Below, one piece after another: positions 1 through 7,649 of a stretch of DNA of 13,153 bases; the first letter of the stretch is position 1; every line of letters starts with the position of its first letter. The notes below the pieces were generated by a model. It had not been told where the DNA came from, made no database searches, and was given only the letters and a program-made list of their open reading frames with translations. The DNA is taken from positions 1,670 through 14,822 of the forward strand of contig DCVY01000176.1 of NCBI GenBank assembly GCA_002327945.1, in the 5' to 3' direction. The position numbers were made by a program, and so were the translations under genes. The DNA comes from Acidovorax delafieldii. Its GTDB lineage: Bacteria; Pseudomonadota; Gammaproteobacteria; Burkholderiales; Burkholderiaceae_C.

Positions 1-1110
1 GTGGAAGCACGGCGCACACGCAGCCAAAGCCGGATCACGCGGCTTGAGCATCTGCGCGCACGCCGCGAAGCACGGCGGGACGTGGTGGGAAGCGTCAAGA
101 TGGACGTGGCCACAGGTTCGCAAACCGGCTACCAGGGCAAGATCGTGGCCGAACTGACCGGGGTCAGCAAGGCGTTCGGTGACAAGACCATTGTTCGAAA
201 CTTCAGCGCGACCATACTGCGCGGTGACAAGGTCGGGCTGATTGGTCCGAATGGTGCCGGCAAGACCACCTTGCTCAAGCTCATCCTGGGTGAACTGCAG
301 CCCGATGCAGGACAGATACGCCAGGGCGCCAACCTGCAAGTTGCGTATTTTGACCAGATGCGGCACGCCATCAACCTCGACGCCACCCTGGAAGACTTCA
401 TCAGTCCCGGAAGCGAGTGGATTGAGATTGGCGGACAGCGCAAGCACGTCAAAAGCTACCTGAGCGATTTCCTGTTTTCCCCTGCGCGGGCGCATTCGCC
501 TGTGAGGTCTCTTTCTGGCGGAGAGCGCAACCGGCTTTTGCTGGCGCGCCTTTTTGCGCGTCCGGCCAATGTGCTGGTGCTCGATGAGCCCACCAACGAC
601 CTGGATATCGACACGCTGGACTTGCTGGAAGACCTGCTGGAGTCATACGACGGCACCGTGTTTCTGGTCAGCCACGACCGCACTTTCCTCGACAACGTGG
701 TGACCAGCACGATCGCTTTCGAAGGCGATGGCAACTGGCGCGAATACGAGGGCGGAGTGCAGGACTGGCTGATTCAATCCAAGCGAAGCCGGGCACTGGC
801 AGCATCTGCCCCTGCGCCGCGGGAGAGCGCGACAGATGCTTCAACCAAAATCGCCCCTGAGCGTCCATCAGAAAAATCTGCGCAGCCATCCAAAAAGAAA
901 CTTAGCTACAAAGAGCAGCGCGAACTGGAGCAATTGCCGCAACAGATTGCCGATCTGGAGGCCGAACAAAAAGCCCTGCAGGACGAACTCGCCGACGGCC
1001 AGCTTTACAGCCAGGACGCAGTCCGAGCCGCCGCACTCCATGCACGCGAAGGGGCAATCGAGGAGCAGCTGATGGCGGCACTGGAGCGCTGGTCAGCGCT
1101 TTCTTCCTGA
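1..1110 (+). CDS. uup: ABC-F family ATPase Uup, C-terminal part (5' truncated by window)
   Basis: This is the second half of a duplicated-ATPase ABC-F protein, a soluble family acting on ribosomes or branched DNA intermediates rather than in transport. The visible part starts inside the charged linker between the two ATPase domains (EARRTRSQSR, then Arg-rich helix, visible residues 1-30). The second ATPase domain follows: Walker A GPNGAGKTT at 82-90, signature LSGGE at 171-175, Walker B and D-loop VLDEPTNDLD at 193-202, and switch histidine in SHDR at 224-227. The last ~75 residues (about 296-369) are a Lys/Glu/Gln-rich predicted coiled coil, the Uup C-terminal domain known to bind DNA. That tail plus the Uup-like linker favours Uup over EttA, which lacks the tail. 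The first codon is an internal GTG, not a start. The gene converges on cheB and has no obvious link to chemotaxis. Symbol by family resemblance. Confidence 0.88.
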   Translation: MEARRTRSQSRITRLEHLRARREARRDVVGSVKMDVATGSQTGYQGKIVAELTGVSKAFGDKTIVRNFSATILRGDKVGLIGPNGAGKTTLLKLILGELQPDAGQIRQGANLQVAYFDQMRHAINLDATLEDFISPGSEWIEIGGQRKHVKSYLSDFLFSPARAHSPVRSLSGGERNRLLLARLFARPANVLVLDEPTNDLDIDTLDLLEDLLESYDGTVFLVSHDRTFLDNVVTSTIAFEGDGNWREYEGGVQDWLIQSKRSRALAASAPAPRESATDASTKIAPERPSEKSAQPSKKKLSYKEQRELEQLPQQIADLEAEQKALQDELADGQLYSQDAVRAAALHAREGAIEEQLMAALERWSALSS

Positions 1111-1130
1111 ACTCCTGCGAGCACGCCGCA

Positions 1131-1155
1131 AAGTGCACGCGCCGCGGTGCAGCTT
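1131..1155. terminator. Weak hairpin between convergent uup and cheB, possible shared terminator
   Basis: The 52-bp gap between the two convergent stop codons contains the pair AAGTGCAC / GTGCA-g-CTT: an 8-bp stem with one bulged G around an 8-base GC-rich loop. There is no clear T-run on either side, so it is at best a weak or factor-assisted bidirectional terminator. Nothing else is visible in the gap. Confidence 0.3.
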
Positions 1156-1162
1156 GCTTTGT

Positions 1163-2260
1163 TCAGATGCGATGGTGCAGGCGATCGGTGGCCCCGCGCA
1201 AGCGGGTGATCAAGGCGGAGGCAATCTGGTTCAAAGGCAGCACTTCGTCTGCCGCACCATGCGCAATCGCCTCGCGCGGCATGCCAAACACGATGCAACT
1301 CGCCTCGTCCTGCACATAGTTGTAGCTGCCTGCGTCCTTCATCTCCCGCATGGCCGCCGCCCCGTCGTTGCCCATGCCGGTGAGCATGATCCCGAACGCA
1401 TTGCGCCCCACCACGGCCGCTGCTGACTTGAAGAGCACTTCCACCGAGGGCTTGTGGCGATTGACCGGATCGCCATCGTCCACCACCGCCACATAGTTGG
1501 CACCACTGCGCGCCACTCGAAACTGTGTGCCACCGGGGGCGATATACGCATGCCCCGGCAAGATGCGTTCGCCATTGACCGCCTCCTTGACCGTGATCTG
1601 GCACAAGCCATTGAGCCGCGCCGCAAAACTGGTCGTAAAGCCAGGCGGCATGTGCTGGGTGATCACAATGGCCGGCGAATCTGCCGGCATCTGCACCAGC
1701 ACTTCGCGAATGGCTTCCGTGCCCCCCGTGGAGGCCCCGATGCAGATCAGCTTCTCCGTCGACAACCGCCCCAGCAAAGTGGTTGCTGGCGCAGAGGTGG
1801 CTCCTGCAGCCGGCGTGGACGCAGCCGCGGTGTCACGCGGCGCGGCGCGGCGCACATGCGCCACCGCCGCCACACGGATCTTGTCCACGATCTGGCTGGC
1901 CAGCTCATTGATTCCATTCGCCAAACCCACGCGCGGCTTGGCCACAAAATCCACCGCCCCCAGCTCCAGCGCTTTCATGGTGACCTCGGCGCCGCGCTCA
2001 GTCAGGGTGGAGATCATCACCACCGGCATGGGGCGCAAACGCATCAATCGACCCAGAAAATCAATGCCGTCCATGCGTGGCATTTCCACATCCAGCGTAA
2101 GCACGTCGGGGTTCAATTCACGGATCATTTCGCGCGCGATCAACGGATCATTGGCTGTGCCGATGCACTCCATATCCCTTTGTCGGTTGATGATTTCCGC
2201 AAGCAAGCTGCGCACCAGCGCAGAATCATCCACCACCACCACCCGAATTTTCTTGCTCAT
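1163..2260 (-). CDS. cheB: CheB, chemotaxis response regulator protein-glutamate methylesterase
   Basis: A 365-residue protein of normal CheB length. CheB removes methyl groups from receptor glutamates and can deamidate receptor glutamines; phosphorylation by CheA activates it, giving adaptation feedback. Residues 1-125 are a receiver domain with acidic pair D11/D12, phosphoacceptor D57 (LTLDVEMP), T87 or S84 in VMISTLT and K108 (VAKP). An Ala/Thr/Pro linker (about 139-165) leads to the methylesterase domain, with catalytic S177 (IGASTGG), H203 (TQHMPPG) and D299 (GMGNDG); the spacings equal those of E. coli S164, H190 and D286. ATG start, with a GAGGAAGG-type ribosome site nine bases upstream. 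It is the last gene of the che operon, 15 bp after cheD, and ends 52 bp from convergent uup. All key residues are intact. Confidence 0.97.
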   Translation of the reverse strand: MSKKIRVVVVDDSALVRSLLAEIINRQRDMECIGTANDPLIAREMIRELNPDVLTLDVEMPRMDGIDFLGRLMRLRPMPVVMISTLTERGAEVTMKALELGAVDFVAKPRVGLANGINELASQIVDKIRVAAVAHVRRAAPRDTAAASTPAAGATSAPATTLLGRLSTEKLICIGASTGGTEAIREVLVQMPADSPAIVITQHMPPGFTTSFAARLNGLCQITVKEAVNGERILPGHAYIAPGGTQFRVARSGANYVAVVDDGDPVNRHKPSVEVLFKSAAAVVGRNAFGIMLTGMGNDGAAAMREMKDAGSYNYVQDEASCIVFGMPREAIAHGAADEVLPLNQIASALITRLRGATDRLHHRI

Positions 2261-2275
2261 TCCCTCACGCCTTCC

Positions 2276-2983
2276 TCAAAACAGATCCACCGACCCGCCA
2301 GATGTGGTCTTCGCGACGATTGCCGCATTACCGCCAACCTCCTGGGCCACGAGCGTTTCGGGATGGGTATGCGCCAGCCGCTTCACCATGACTTTGCCAG
2401 TCACGGGAAAAAACACCACTTTGCGTGGATAGATATCCAGGACATCCTCGGACATGATGGGAATACGCTCGGTCTGGAGATAGTTCAACACGAAATTCGT
2501 GTTGCGCTCACCCACGTTCATCGTGGTGAAGTTGTGCATCACCTGGGCACCGCCAAAAATCTTGGCTTGCAACGTCTCACGCCTGGCGCCCAGCTTGAGC
2601 ATTTCGTTGATCAGCAACTCCATCGCATACGACCCATAGCGGCCCGAAACATCCGCCAGATCGCCGTCTGGCAGCATGAAATGGTTCATTCCTCCGATAC
2701 GGGCCCTGCTGTCCCAAAGACAGGCAGAAATGCAGGACCCCAGCACCGTCATGATGGCCATGCTCTCGTCCGACACAAAATATTCACCGGGCAACACCTT
2801 CACGGCGTTGTGCTGGAAGTGGTGGTCCAGATAAAAGAACGATGCCTCGCCTGGCTTGCGTGGCCGGGCCTTCAACCCCACCAGGGAAGACTCTTTGGCG
2901 GCCGAAGCGCCTGTGGCGTAAATGTCGGCGCTCAAGGGCGCAATGCGCGGTGCGCGCCGCCGCTCTGTGGTGTCAAACGCCAT
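2276..2983 (-). CDS. cheD: CheD, chemoreceptor glutamine deamidase, with N-terminal extension
   Basis: CheD hydrolyses specific receptor glutamine side chains to glutamate, and in some bacteria also binds CheC or CheY partners. The core has the catalytic Cys in TVLGSC and the catalytic His in GGMNH, 17 residues apart as in Thermotoga CheD; a Thr five residues before the Cys may be the third catalytic residue. Further family signatures are KIFGGA, NVGERN and DIYPRKV. The start chosen is ATG 2983 (235 residues), preceded by an AGGGA ribosome site. An in-frame ATG at 3040 would add 19 residues, but it lacks a ribosome site and its codons (TTA, ATT, CTT) are unlike the rest. Before the core lie about 45 residues of Arg/Pro/Ala-rich, probably disordered sequence not typical of the family. 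The protein ends in GSVDLF, a tail shared with the CheZ-like protein. It lies between cheR and cheB. Confidence 0.93.
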   Translation of the reverse strand: MAFDTTERRRAPRIAPLSADIYATGASAAKESSLVGLKARPRKPGEASFFYLDHHFQHNAVKVLPGEYFVSDESMAIMTVLGSCISACLWDSRARIGGMNHFMLPDGDLADVSGRYGSYAMELLINEMLKLGARRETLQAKIFGGAQVMHNFTTMNVGERNTNFVLNYLQTERIPIMSEDVLDIYPRKVVFFPVTGKVMVKRLAHTHPETLVAQEVGGNAAIVAKTTSGGSVDLF

Positions 2984-3067
2984 GGAAAGGGATCCCTGCA
3001 AGACCGCTGCCGAAATGGCGCCGGATCGTAAGTTGGTCATGAAGGCTGCGTGGCATGGCCGATACGT

Positions 3068-3979
3068 TCAACGCCGTTCGTACACCGTTTTGCCGCGCAG
3101 GGTGAAGAGGTCCCGGGATTCACTGAAATTCTCTGCATGCCCGACGAACAGCATTCCACCCGGTTTGAGCACCCGGTGAATTCGCTCCAGCACCTTGCGC
3201 TGGGTCGGGGCATCAAAATAAATCATGACGTTGCGACAGAAGACCACTTCAAAGGGCTCCCGGAAAGGCCAGTCATCGCGAATCAGGTTCACGCTCATGA
3301 AATCGATGGCCTCGCGCATCTCGGGTTTCACGCGGACCATGCCTTCATTGCCTCCCTTGCCGCGCAGAAAAAAATGGTGGAGCCGCTCAGGGCTGAGTCC
3401 TTTGACATTGTCCAGACGATAAACACCTTGCGCCGCCGTGGCCAGAACGCGAGAGTCGATGTCACTGGCGGTCAGCTTGAAGGGCGCATTCGGGCCCAGC
3501 GCTTCCAGGGCGGTCATGACAATGGAATAAGGCTCCTCCCCCGTGGAGGCGGCATTGCACCAGACGCGCCACGGGGTGCCCGCAGGCTTGCTCTTCAGAT
3601 GCGCAGCCAGGATTTCGAAATGGTGCTGCTCACGAAAAAACGCCGTGAGGTTGGTGGTCAGGGCATTCACGAACTCTTGCCATTCGGGTCCGTCGTGCGT
3701 TTCAAGCCAGCTCAGATATTCACTGAAGCTTGTATGGCCTGTCTCACGGAGCCGACGCGAGAGCCGGCTGTAAACCATGGCGTGCTTGCCGTCGTGCAGA
3801 CTGATACCGGCACGCTGGTAAATAAGCCCCTGGACGCGCGCGAAATCGGCTGTTGTCCAGACAAATTCACGTCCCTGAGACAGGGGTCCGGACGCTGCCG
3901 TTGCCGCAACGGCAGCATCTGCCCTGCCAGACAGGGTGCGCGTTCGCGCTGAAAATGCGGTGCTCGGGGTCTGGGACAT
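3068..3979 (-). CDS. cheR: CheR, chemotaxis protein-glutamate O-methyltransferase
   Basis: CheR methylates receptor glutamates using S-adenosylmethionine and opposes CheB. The start ATG 3979 is chosen because GGAG lies six bases upstream; this gives 303 residues. Residues 1-36 are an Ala/Ser/Thr-rich low-complexity leader. The helical N-terminal domain follows (about 40-115), with the family motif TTNLTAFFRE at 108-117. The SAM-binding Rossmann domain has CNAASTGEEPYS (141-152), the acidic strand ASDID (171-175), VFCRNVMIYF (246-255) and LKPGGMLFVGHAE (271-283). This is a complete, ordinary CheR. It is followed by cheD in the order R-D-B, and preceded by a gap of about 100 bp after cheW, where many related clusters carry a receptor gene. 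Confidence 0.97.
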   Translation of the reverse strand: MSQTPSTAFSARTRTLSGRADAAVAATAASGPLSQGREFVWTTADFARVQGLIYQRAGISLHDGKHAMVYSRLSRRLRETGHTSFSEYLSWLETHDGPEWQEFVNALTTNLTAFFREQHHFEILAAHLKSKPAGTPWRVWCNAASTGEEPYSIVMTALEALGPNAPFKLTASDIDSRVLATAAQGVYRLDNVKGLSPERLHHFFLRGKGGNEGMVRVKPEMREAIDFMSVNLIRDDWPFREPFEVVFCRNVMIYFDAPTQRKVLERIHRVLKPGGMLFVGHAENFSESRDLFTLRGKTVYERR

Positions 3980-4078
3980 GTGTTGCTCCAACGGGAAGTC
4001 TTGTTTGCTCCATGGATCCTGCGAAGCGTCTCACGGGCCTGTACTGGCCTGAATCACCGTTTGGGTGATGCGCCCGTG
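3980..4078 (-). other. cheW-cheR intergenic spacer with small hairpins
   Basis: This 99-bp spacer is the longest gap inside the che operon after the cheZ-like gene. Just downstream of the cheW stop it holds a 6-bp perfect stem ATCACC/GGTGAT with a 5-base loop (4053-4069). Beyond it is a GGCC-N6-GGCC dyad (near 4038-4051). There is no T-run, so these look more like RNA-processing, stability or attenuation structures than a strong terminator. The ribosome site of cheR (GGAG) sits at the far end. Confidence 0.35.
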
Positions 4079-4567
4079 CTACTCGTCGGCAGTCACCAGC
4101 CCCATGTCCTCACTGGACATCAGCTTTTCAATGTCCAGCAAAATGAGCATACGCTCGCCTACCGAGCCCAGGCCGAGGATGCAGCTGTTGTCAATCGCGC
4201 TTTCAATATCGGGGGCGGCACGGACACTGCCGGCGGCGAGTTCCATGACGTCGCTGACCGAGTCCACCACAATTCCCACCACCCGCTGGCGCAGATTCAG
4301 GATGATCACCACGGTGAAGGTGTTGTAGTCTGCCTGCGCGCAGTTGAACTTGATGCGCATGTCCACGATGGGCACGATCGTGCCCCGCAAATTGACCACG
4401 CCCTTGATGAATGGGGGCGCATTGGCAATGCGGGTGGGTGGCTCATAGCCACGAATCTCCTGCACCTTCAGGATGTCGATTCCGTACTCTTCCTGGTCCA
4501 GCCTGAACGTCAGATACTCCCGGGCACCCAACGCAGTGGTTTCTGCGGATTTTTCCATCACACTCAT
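4079..4567 (-). CDS. cheW: CheW, chemotaxis coupling protein
   Basis: CheW is the cytoplasmic adaptor that joins chemoreceptor tips to the CheA regulatory domain within the array. The start ATG 4567 is preceded by a strong AGGAAAG ribosome site; this gives 162 residues, normal for CheW. A longer in-frame reading from 4609 lacks support. After about 16 variable residues comes the CheW/SH3-like double barrel: [17 protein letters not shown] (16-32), [18 protein letters not shown] (34-51) and the hallmark [16 protein letters not shown] (56-71), including the conserved Arg at 61. It then has [13 protein letters not shown] and a final DIEKLM. It lies 54 bp downstream of cheA. No unusual substitutions were noticed. 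Confidence 0.97.
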   Translation of the reverse strand: MSVMEKSAETTALGAREYLTFRLDQEEYGIDILKVQEIRGYEPPTRIANAPPFIKGVVNLRGTIVPIVDMRIKFNCAQADYNTFTVVIILNLRQRVVGIVVDSVSDVMELAAGSVRAAPDIESAIDNSCILGLGSVGERMLILLDIEKLMSSEDMGLVTADE

Positions 4568-4621
4568 GGCGATCTTTCCTTTGATGACATTGCCTGCGAC
4601 GACCTGCACAGACGCGTTGGC

Positions 4622-6751
4622 CTAGTGGCGTGCGCGCCGCACCAGCCCGCCGGTATCCAGAATCAGGGCCACGGTGCCGTCGCCCAAGATCGTGGCGCCC
4701 GACACATTGGAAACCTTGCGATAGTTGGATTCGAGGTTCTTGACCACCACCTGGTGCTGGCCCAGCAACTCGTCCACCAAAAGGGCGACCCGGCTGCCAT
4801 CGGCTTCCACCACCACCATGATGTTGCTGGACTTGCCGGCGTCAAAGCGGGGCACCTGGAAGATTTTTTCCAGCGCAATCACGGGCATGTATTCGTCCCG
4901 CACCTTGACCAGCCGGGACCCTTGCCCCACCGTGCTGACATCTTCCGCCTTGACCTGGAACGACTCCACCACCGACGACAAGGGAAGAATGTAGACCTCA
5001 TCACCCACGCCGACCGACATGCCATCCATGATGGCCAGCGTCAGCGGCAGGCGCACGGACACCCTCATCCCGTAGCCTTCGGCCGACTCGATTTCGACCG
5101 AGCCGTTGAGCGCCGCAATGTTGCGCTTGACCACGTCCATGCCAACGCCGCGGCCAGACACATCCGTCACCTCATCGGCCGTGGAAAAGCCCGGTGCAAA
5201 AATCAGCTGCCAGACATCGGCGTCACTCATGTGCTCGGATACATCGAGGCCACGCTCCAGCGCTTTGCTCAGGATCTTTTCGCGCGACAGCCCTTTGCCA
5301 TCGTCCCGCACCTCGATCACGATCGAGCCACCCTGATGGGAGGCCGACAGCGTGATGGTGCCATGCTCCGGCTTGCCTTTGGCCAGGCGATCGGCAGGCA
5401 TTTCAATGCCGTGGTCGCAGCTGTTGCGCACCAGGTGGGTCAACGGGTCGGTGATTTTTTCCACCAACCCCTTGTCCAGCTCCGTGGCCTCGCCCAGCGT
5501 CACGAGGTCGACCTTCTTGCCGAGTTTGTTCGCCAGATCGCGCAGCATGCGCGGAAAGCGGCTGAAGACGATCGACATGGGAATCATGCGAATCGACATC
5601 ACCGATTCCTGCAGATCACGGGTGTTGCGGTCGAGATCCGCCAGCCCCGCCAGCAATTGCTGGTAGGCGCCCGCGTCGAGCCCCTGGCTGTTTTGCGCCA
5701 GCATGGCCTGGGTAATGACCAACTCGCCCACCAGGTTGATCAGCTGGTCGACCTTGTTCACGGCCACCCGGATCGTTGTCGATTCCATCTGGGCCTGGCT
5801 TTGCACCCTGGGCTCCGCTGCCTTGGGCGCAGCGGGCTTGGCCCCGGTGGCTGCGGACACTACAGCACCGGGCGTTGCTGCGACCTGGACGGGTGCACCG
5901 GGCGCATCCTGGAAAAACCCATAAGGCTCTATTGCGGCATCACCGCCTTGCGCGGCCGCCTCGGCAGCGGCAACACCGGTAGCCGCTGTATCGCTGATGG
6001 CCACCTGCTCCTTGGCAACATGGAACGCAAAGAGGTCCAGCAAATCGTCGCTGGTCGATGTGGTTTCCACGGCAAATCGGCGGGTGGCGGGCTCAACACC
6101 TGGCAGATCGCTGATGGTTCCGAGACCGGGGATGTCACGGAACAGCTCCTTGATGGCGTCCGCCTGCTCGGGGCGCTCCAGCGGACCGATCTGGATGTGC
6201 AGTTGGCGCGGCTGACCCGGCACCTCTGCGGGCGCGGGCACGAAAGCGGGCGCGGGCGCGACTGCCGCCACCGCAGGCGCGGGGGCTGGCGCCACCGCGG
6301 GGGCTGGCGCGCCCCCCCCCGGAACCCGGCCTGCAGCCAGCTCACTGATGCGGTGCACCAGATCGGTGGTGGAAACCGCCTCGCCCTGCTCTCCCGCCTG
6401 GTGGCGCGCCAGCAGACTGCGCGATGCGTCGGCCGACTCCAGCAGCACATCCACCATCTGCGGGATCGGTTGAAGTTCGTGGCGCCGCAGACGGTCCAGC
6501 AGCGACTCCATCTGGTGCGTCAATTCGGCCACATCGGAAAACCCAAACGTGGCCGAGCCGCCCTTGATCGAGTGCGCGCACCGGAAAATGCCGTTGAGTT
6601 CTTCGTCGTTGGCGCTGACCAGATCCAGATTCAGCAGCATGTGCTCCATCTGATCGAGGTTCTCACCTGCTTCTTCGAAAAAGATTTGATAGAACTGGCT
6701 CAGATCAAAATCAGCGCCGGTTCCCGATCCTTCTTGGTAGGTTTCCGCCAT
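4622..6751 (-). CDS. cheA: CheA, chemotaxis histidine autokinase
   Basis: A 709-residue class II histidine kinase with the full five-domain CheA plan. P1 (HPt) carries phosphorylated H60 in CAHSIKGGSATFGF. An Ala/Pro linker (145-180) is followed by a P2-like CheY/CheB docking region (about 181-255) and a second Ala-rich linker (to about 325). The P3 dimerisation helices are at about 325-385. The P4 ATPase has the N-box HLVRNSCDHG (439-448), DDGKG (483-487) and GRGVGMD (533-539). The P5 CheW-like regulatory domain spans about 572-706. The ATG is preceded by AGGAG at six bases. It sits 39 bp after cheY and 54 bp before cheW. It phosphorylates CheY and CheB in response to receptor state. The first linker is encoded by GC-rich repeats with a run of nine G (minus strand), a possible slippage site, but the frame is intact here. 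Confidence 0.98.
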   Translation of the reverse strand: MAETYQEGSGTGADFDLSQFYQIFFEEAGENLDQMEHMLLNLDLVSANDEELNGIFRCAHSIKGGSATFGFSDVAELTHQMESLLDRLRRHELQPIPQMVDVLLESADASRSLLARHQAGEQGEAVSTTDLVHRISELAAGRVPGGGAPAPAVAPAPAPAVAAVAPAPAFVPAPAEVPGQPRQLHIQIGPLERPEQADAIKELFRDIPGLGTISDLPGVEPATRRFAVETTSTSDDLLDLFAFHVAKEQVAISDTAATGVAAAEAAAQGGDAAIEPYGFFQDAPGAPVQVAATPGAVVSAATGAKPAAPKAAEPRVQSQAQMESTTIRVAVNKVDQLINLVGELVITQAMLAQNSQGLDAGAYQQLLAGLADLDRNTRDLQESVMSIRMIPMSIVFSRFPRMLRDLANKLGKKVDLVTLGEATELDKGLVEKITDPLTHLVRNSCDHGIEMPADRLAKGKPEHGTITLSASHQGGSIVIEVRDDGKGLSREKILSKALERGLDVSEHMSDADVWQLIFAPGFSTADEVTDVSGRGVGMDVVKRNIAALNGSVEIESAEGYGMRVSVRLPLTLAIMDGMSVGVGDEVYILPLSSVVESFQVKAEDVSTVGQGSRLVKVRDEYMPVIALEKIFQVPRFDAGKSSNIMVVVEADGSRVALLVDELLGQHQVVVKNLESNYRKVSNVSGATILGDGTVALILDTGGLVRRARH
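6267..6320. repeat. GC-rich short repeats and C9 tract in the CheA linker
   Basis: Two imperfect units starting GCCACCGC and ending GGGGGCTGGC lie head to tail (6267-6290 and 6291-6308), differing mainly by a 6-bp insertion. They are followed by nine consecutive C (6312-6320, G on the coding strand). They encode the Pro/Ala linker and Gly-Gly-Gly of CheA residues 145-147 and nearby. Hexamer-based variation would lengthen or shorten the linker without loss of frame, while slippage in the homopolymer would shift it. Confidence 0.6.
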
Positions 6752-6790
6752 GGAGGCTCCTGTTGTCTTGCTTTCCCCTGTCCAGACGGA

Positions 6791-7153
6791 TCAGCGGATG
6801 ACTTTTTGAATCACTTCGATCAAGCGATTCGGATCGAAGGGCTTCACCAGCCATCCCGTGGCACCCGCAGCGCGGCCCGCCTGTTTCATCTGGTCACTGG
6901 ATTCAGTGGTCAGAATCAATATGGGGATGGTCTTGAATTTTGGGTGTTCGCGCAGCTTGCGCGTGAGGCCAATGCCATCGAGTCGAGGCATGTTCTGGTC
7001 GGCGAGCACCAGACGGATGTCATGGGCCTGTGCCTTTTCCAGGGCATCCTGCCCATCCACGGCTTCCACCACATGGTAGCCAGCACCCGCGAGGGTGAAG
7101 GACACCATTTTTCGCATGGAAGGTGAATCATCTACGGCAAGGATCGATTGCAT
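6791..7153 (-). CDS. cheY: CheY, single-domain chemotaxis response regulator
   Basis: A 120-residue stand-alone receiver. The start ATG 7153 is preceded by TTGGAG with good spacing; a TTG four codons earlier overlaps that ribosome site and is unlikely. Acidic residues D8/D9 (VDDS), phosphoacceptor D52 (LADQNMP), T82 (LTTES) and K104 (LVKPF) are all present. W101 occupies the aromatic switch position (Y106 in E. coli) and N54 corresponds to E. coli N59, a position involved in dephosphorylation. When phosphorylated by CheA it should bind the flagellar switch (FliM/FliN, encoded at the right end of the window) and alter rotation. It lies between the CheZ-like gene, its likely phosphatase, and cheA. 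Other CheY copies may exist elsewhere, so assignment to the motor is an inference. Confidence 0.95.
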   Translation of the reverse strand: MQSILAVDDSPSMRKMVSFTLAGAGYHVVEAVDGQDALEKAQAHDIRLVLADQNMPRLDGIGLTRKLREHPKFKTIPILILTTESSDQMKQAGRAAGATGWLVKPFDPNRLIEVIQKVIR

Positions 7154-7202
7154 GTAAGGCTCCAACTGACTTGAATGTATAGGTTAACCAGCGATGTAAA
7201 CA

Positions 7203-7649
7203 TCAAAACAGCTCCACAGAACCTGCATCCATCTCGCTCTGGGTCACGGGATTGGGGCGATCAGGGGCCATTTCAGCGAATGGGGCTGCCTCTTCAGAGC
7301 CATCATGGCCCATGGTTTCCGATGCAAGCCGAAAGGCACAACCCTGGAGCACCTTGGTGGTATGCCAGATCAACTGCGACGCCATGTCCTGAAACTGCAA
7401 CTCGGTCACGGCCTGGCGCAATGCGGTTTGTGCTGCCACCAGTTGCGGCGAATCGGTGACCACCACACTGGACAATGCCGCATTGGCCTCTTCAAAACGC
7501 TCCAGCAGGTTGTCCGTGGCGTGGTTCAGCAAGCCTTCGAGCCGATGCAGGTCGTGCATGACCACCAGCAAAGAGTCCTGCAACTCCGCTGCGACCATGA
7601 CGGAAACCTGTATTCCGGGGCCTCCGGAGGGTGTGAGCGTAGATTGCAT
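7203..7649 (-). CDS. Compact CheZ-like CheY-phosphate phosphatase (candidate)
   Basis: A 148-residue, mostly helical soluble protein and the first gene of the che operon. ATG 7649 is chosen because GGGATGGA lies upstream; a GTG at 7682 would add 11 residues. CheZ is a long four-helix-bundle dimer that dephosphorylates CheY with an Asp and Gln from F-Q-D-x-x-x-Q; E. coli has FQDLTGQ with D143 and Q147. Here ELQFQDMASQ gives D88 and Q92 in the same arrangement on a predicted helix. An earlier helix pair (about 15-60) resembles the CheZ hairpin, but the protein is much shorter than the roughly 214-residue E. coli CheZ. The last 40 residues are Pro/acidic, probably disordered, ending GSVELF; the C-terminus of CheZ is where it docks on CheY. 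Position before cheY supports the role. A different CheY-binding accessory protein is the alternative. Confidence 0.65.
   Translation of the reverse strand: MQSTLTPSGGPGIQVSVMVAAELQDSLLVVMHDLHRLEGLLNHATDNLLERFEEANAALSSVVVTDSPQLVAAQTALRQAVTELQFQDMASQLIWHTTKVLQGCAFRLASETMGHDGSEEAAPFAEMAPDRPNPVTQSEMDAGSVELF

Noticed and set aside
1454..3031. 525-codon open frame on + opposite cheB and cheD
   Set aside because: Same antisense artefact: His-rich, no ribosome site, no recognisable family, while both genes on - have all catalytic residues.
5929..6450. Second open frame on - within cheA, offset from the cheA frame
   Set aside because: It exists because of the GC-rich linker repeats; CheA is continuous with HPt, ATPase and CheW domains in one frame, so no frameshift or nested gene is needed.
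3980..7126. Very long open frame of 1048 codons on + opposite cheW, cheA and cheY
   Set aside because: It is His/Arg/Gly/Gln-rich with no domain pattern and mirrors the codon structure of intact genes on -. In GC-rich DNA, antisense frames of coding genes often lack stops.
7176..7206. Possible internal promoter before cheY (TTGATG and TATACA on -, plus GGTTAACC)
   Set aside because: The spacer is 19 bp and the -35 match is partial; the 49-bp gap is more simply an intra-operon spacer with the cheY ribosome site.
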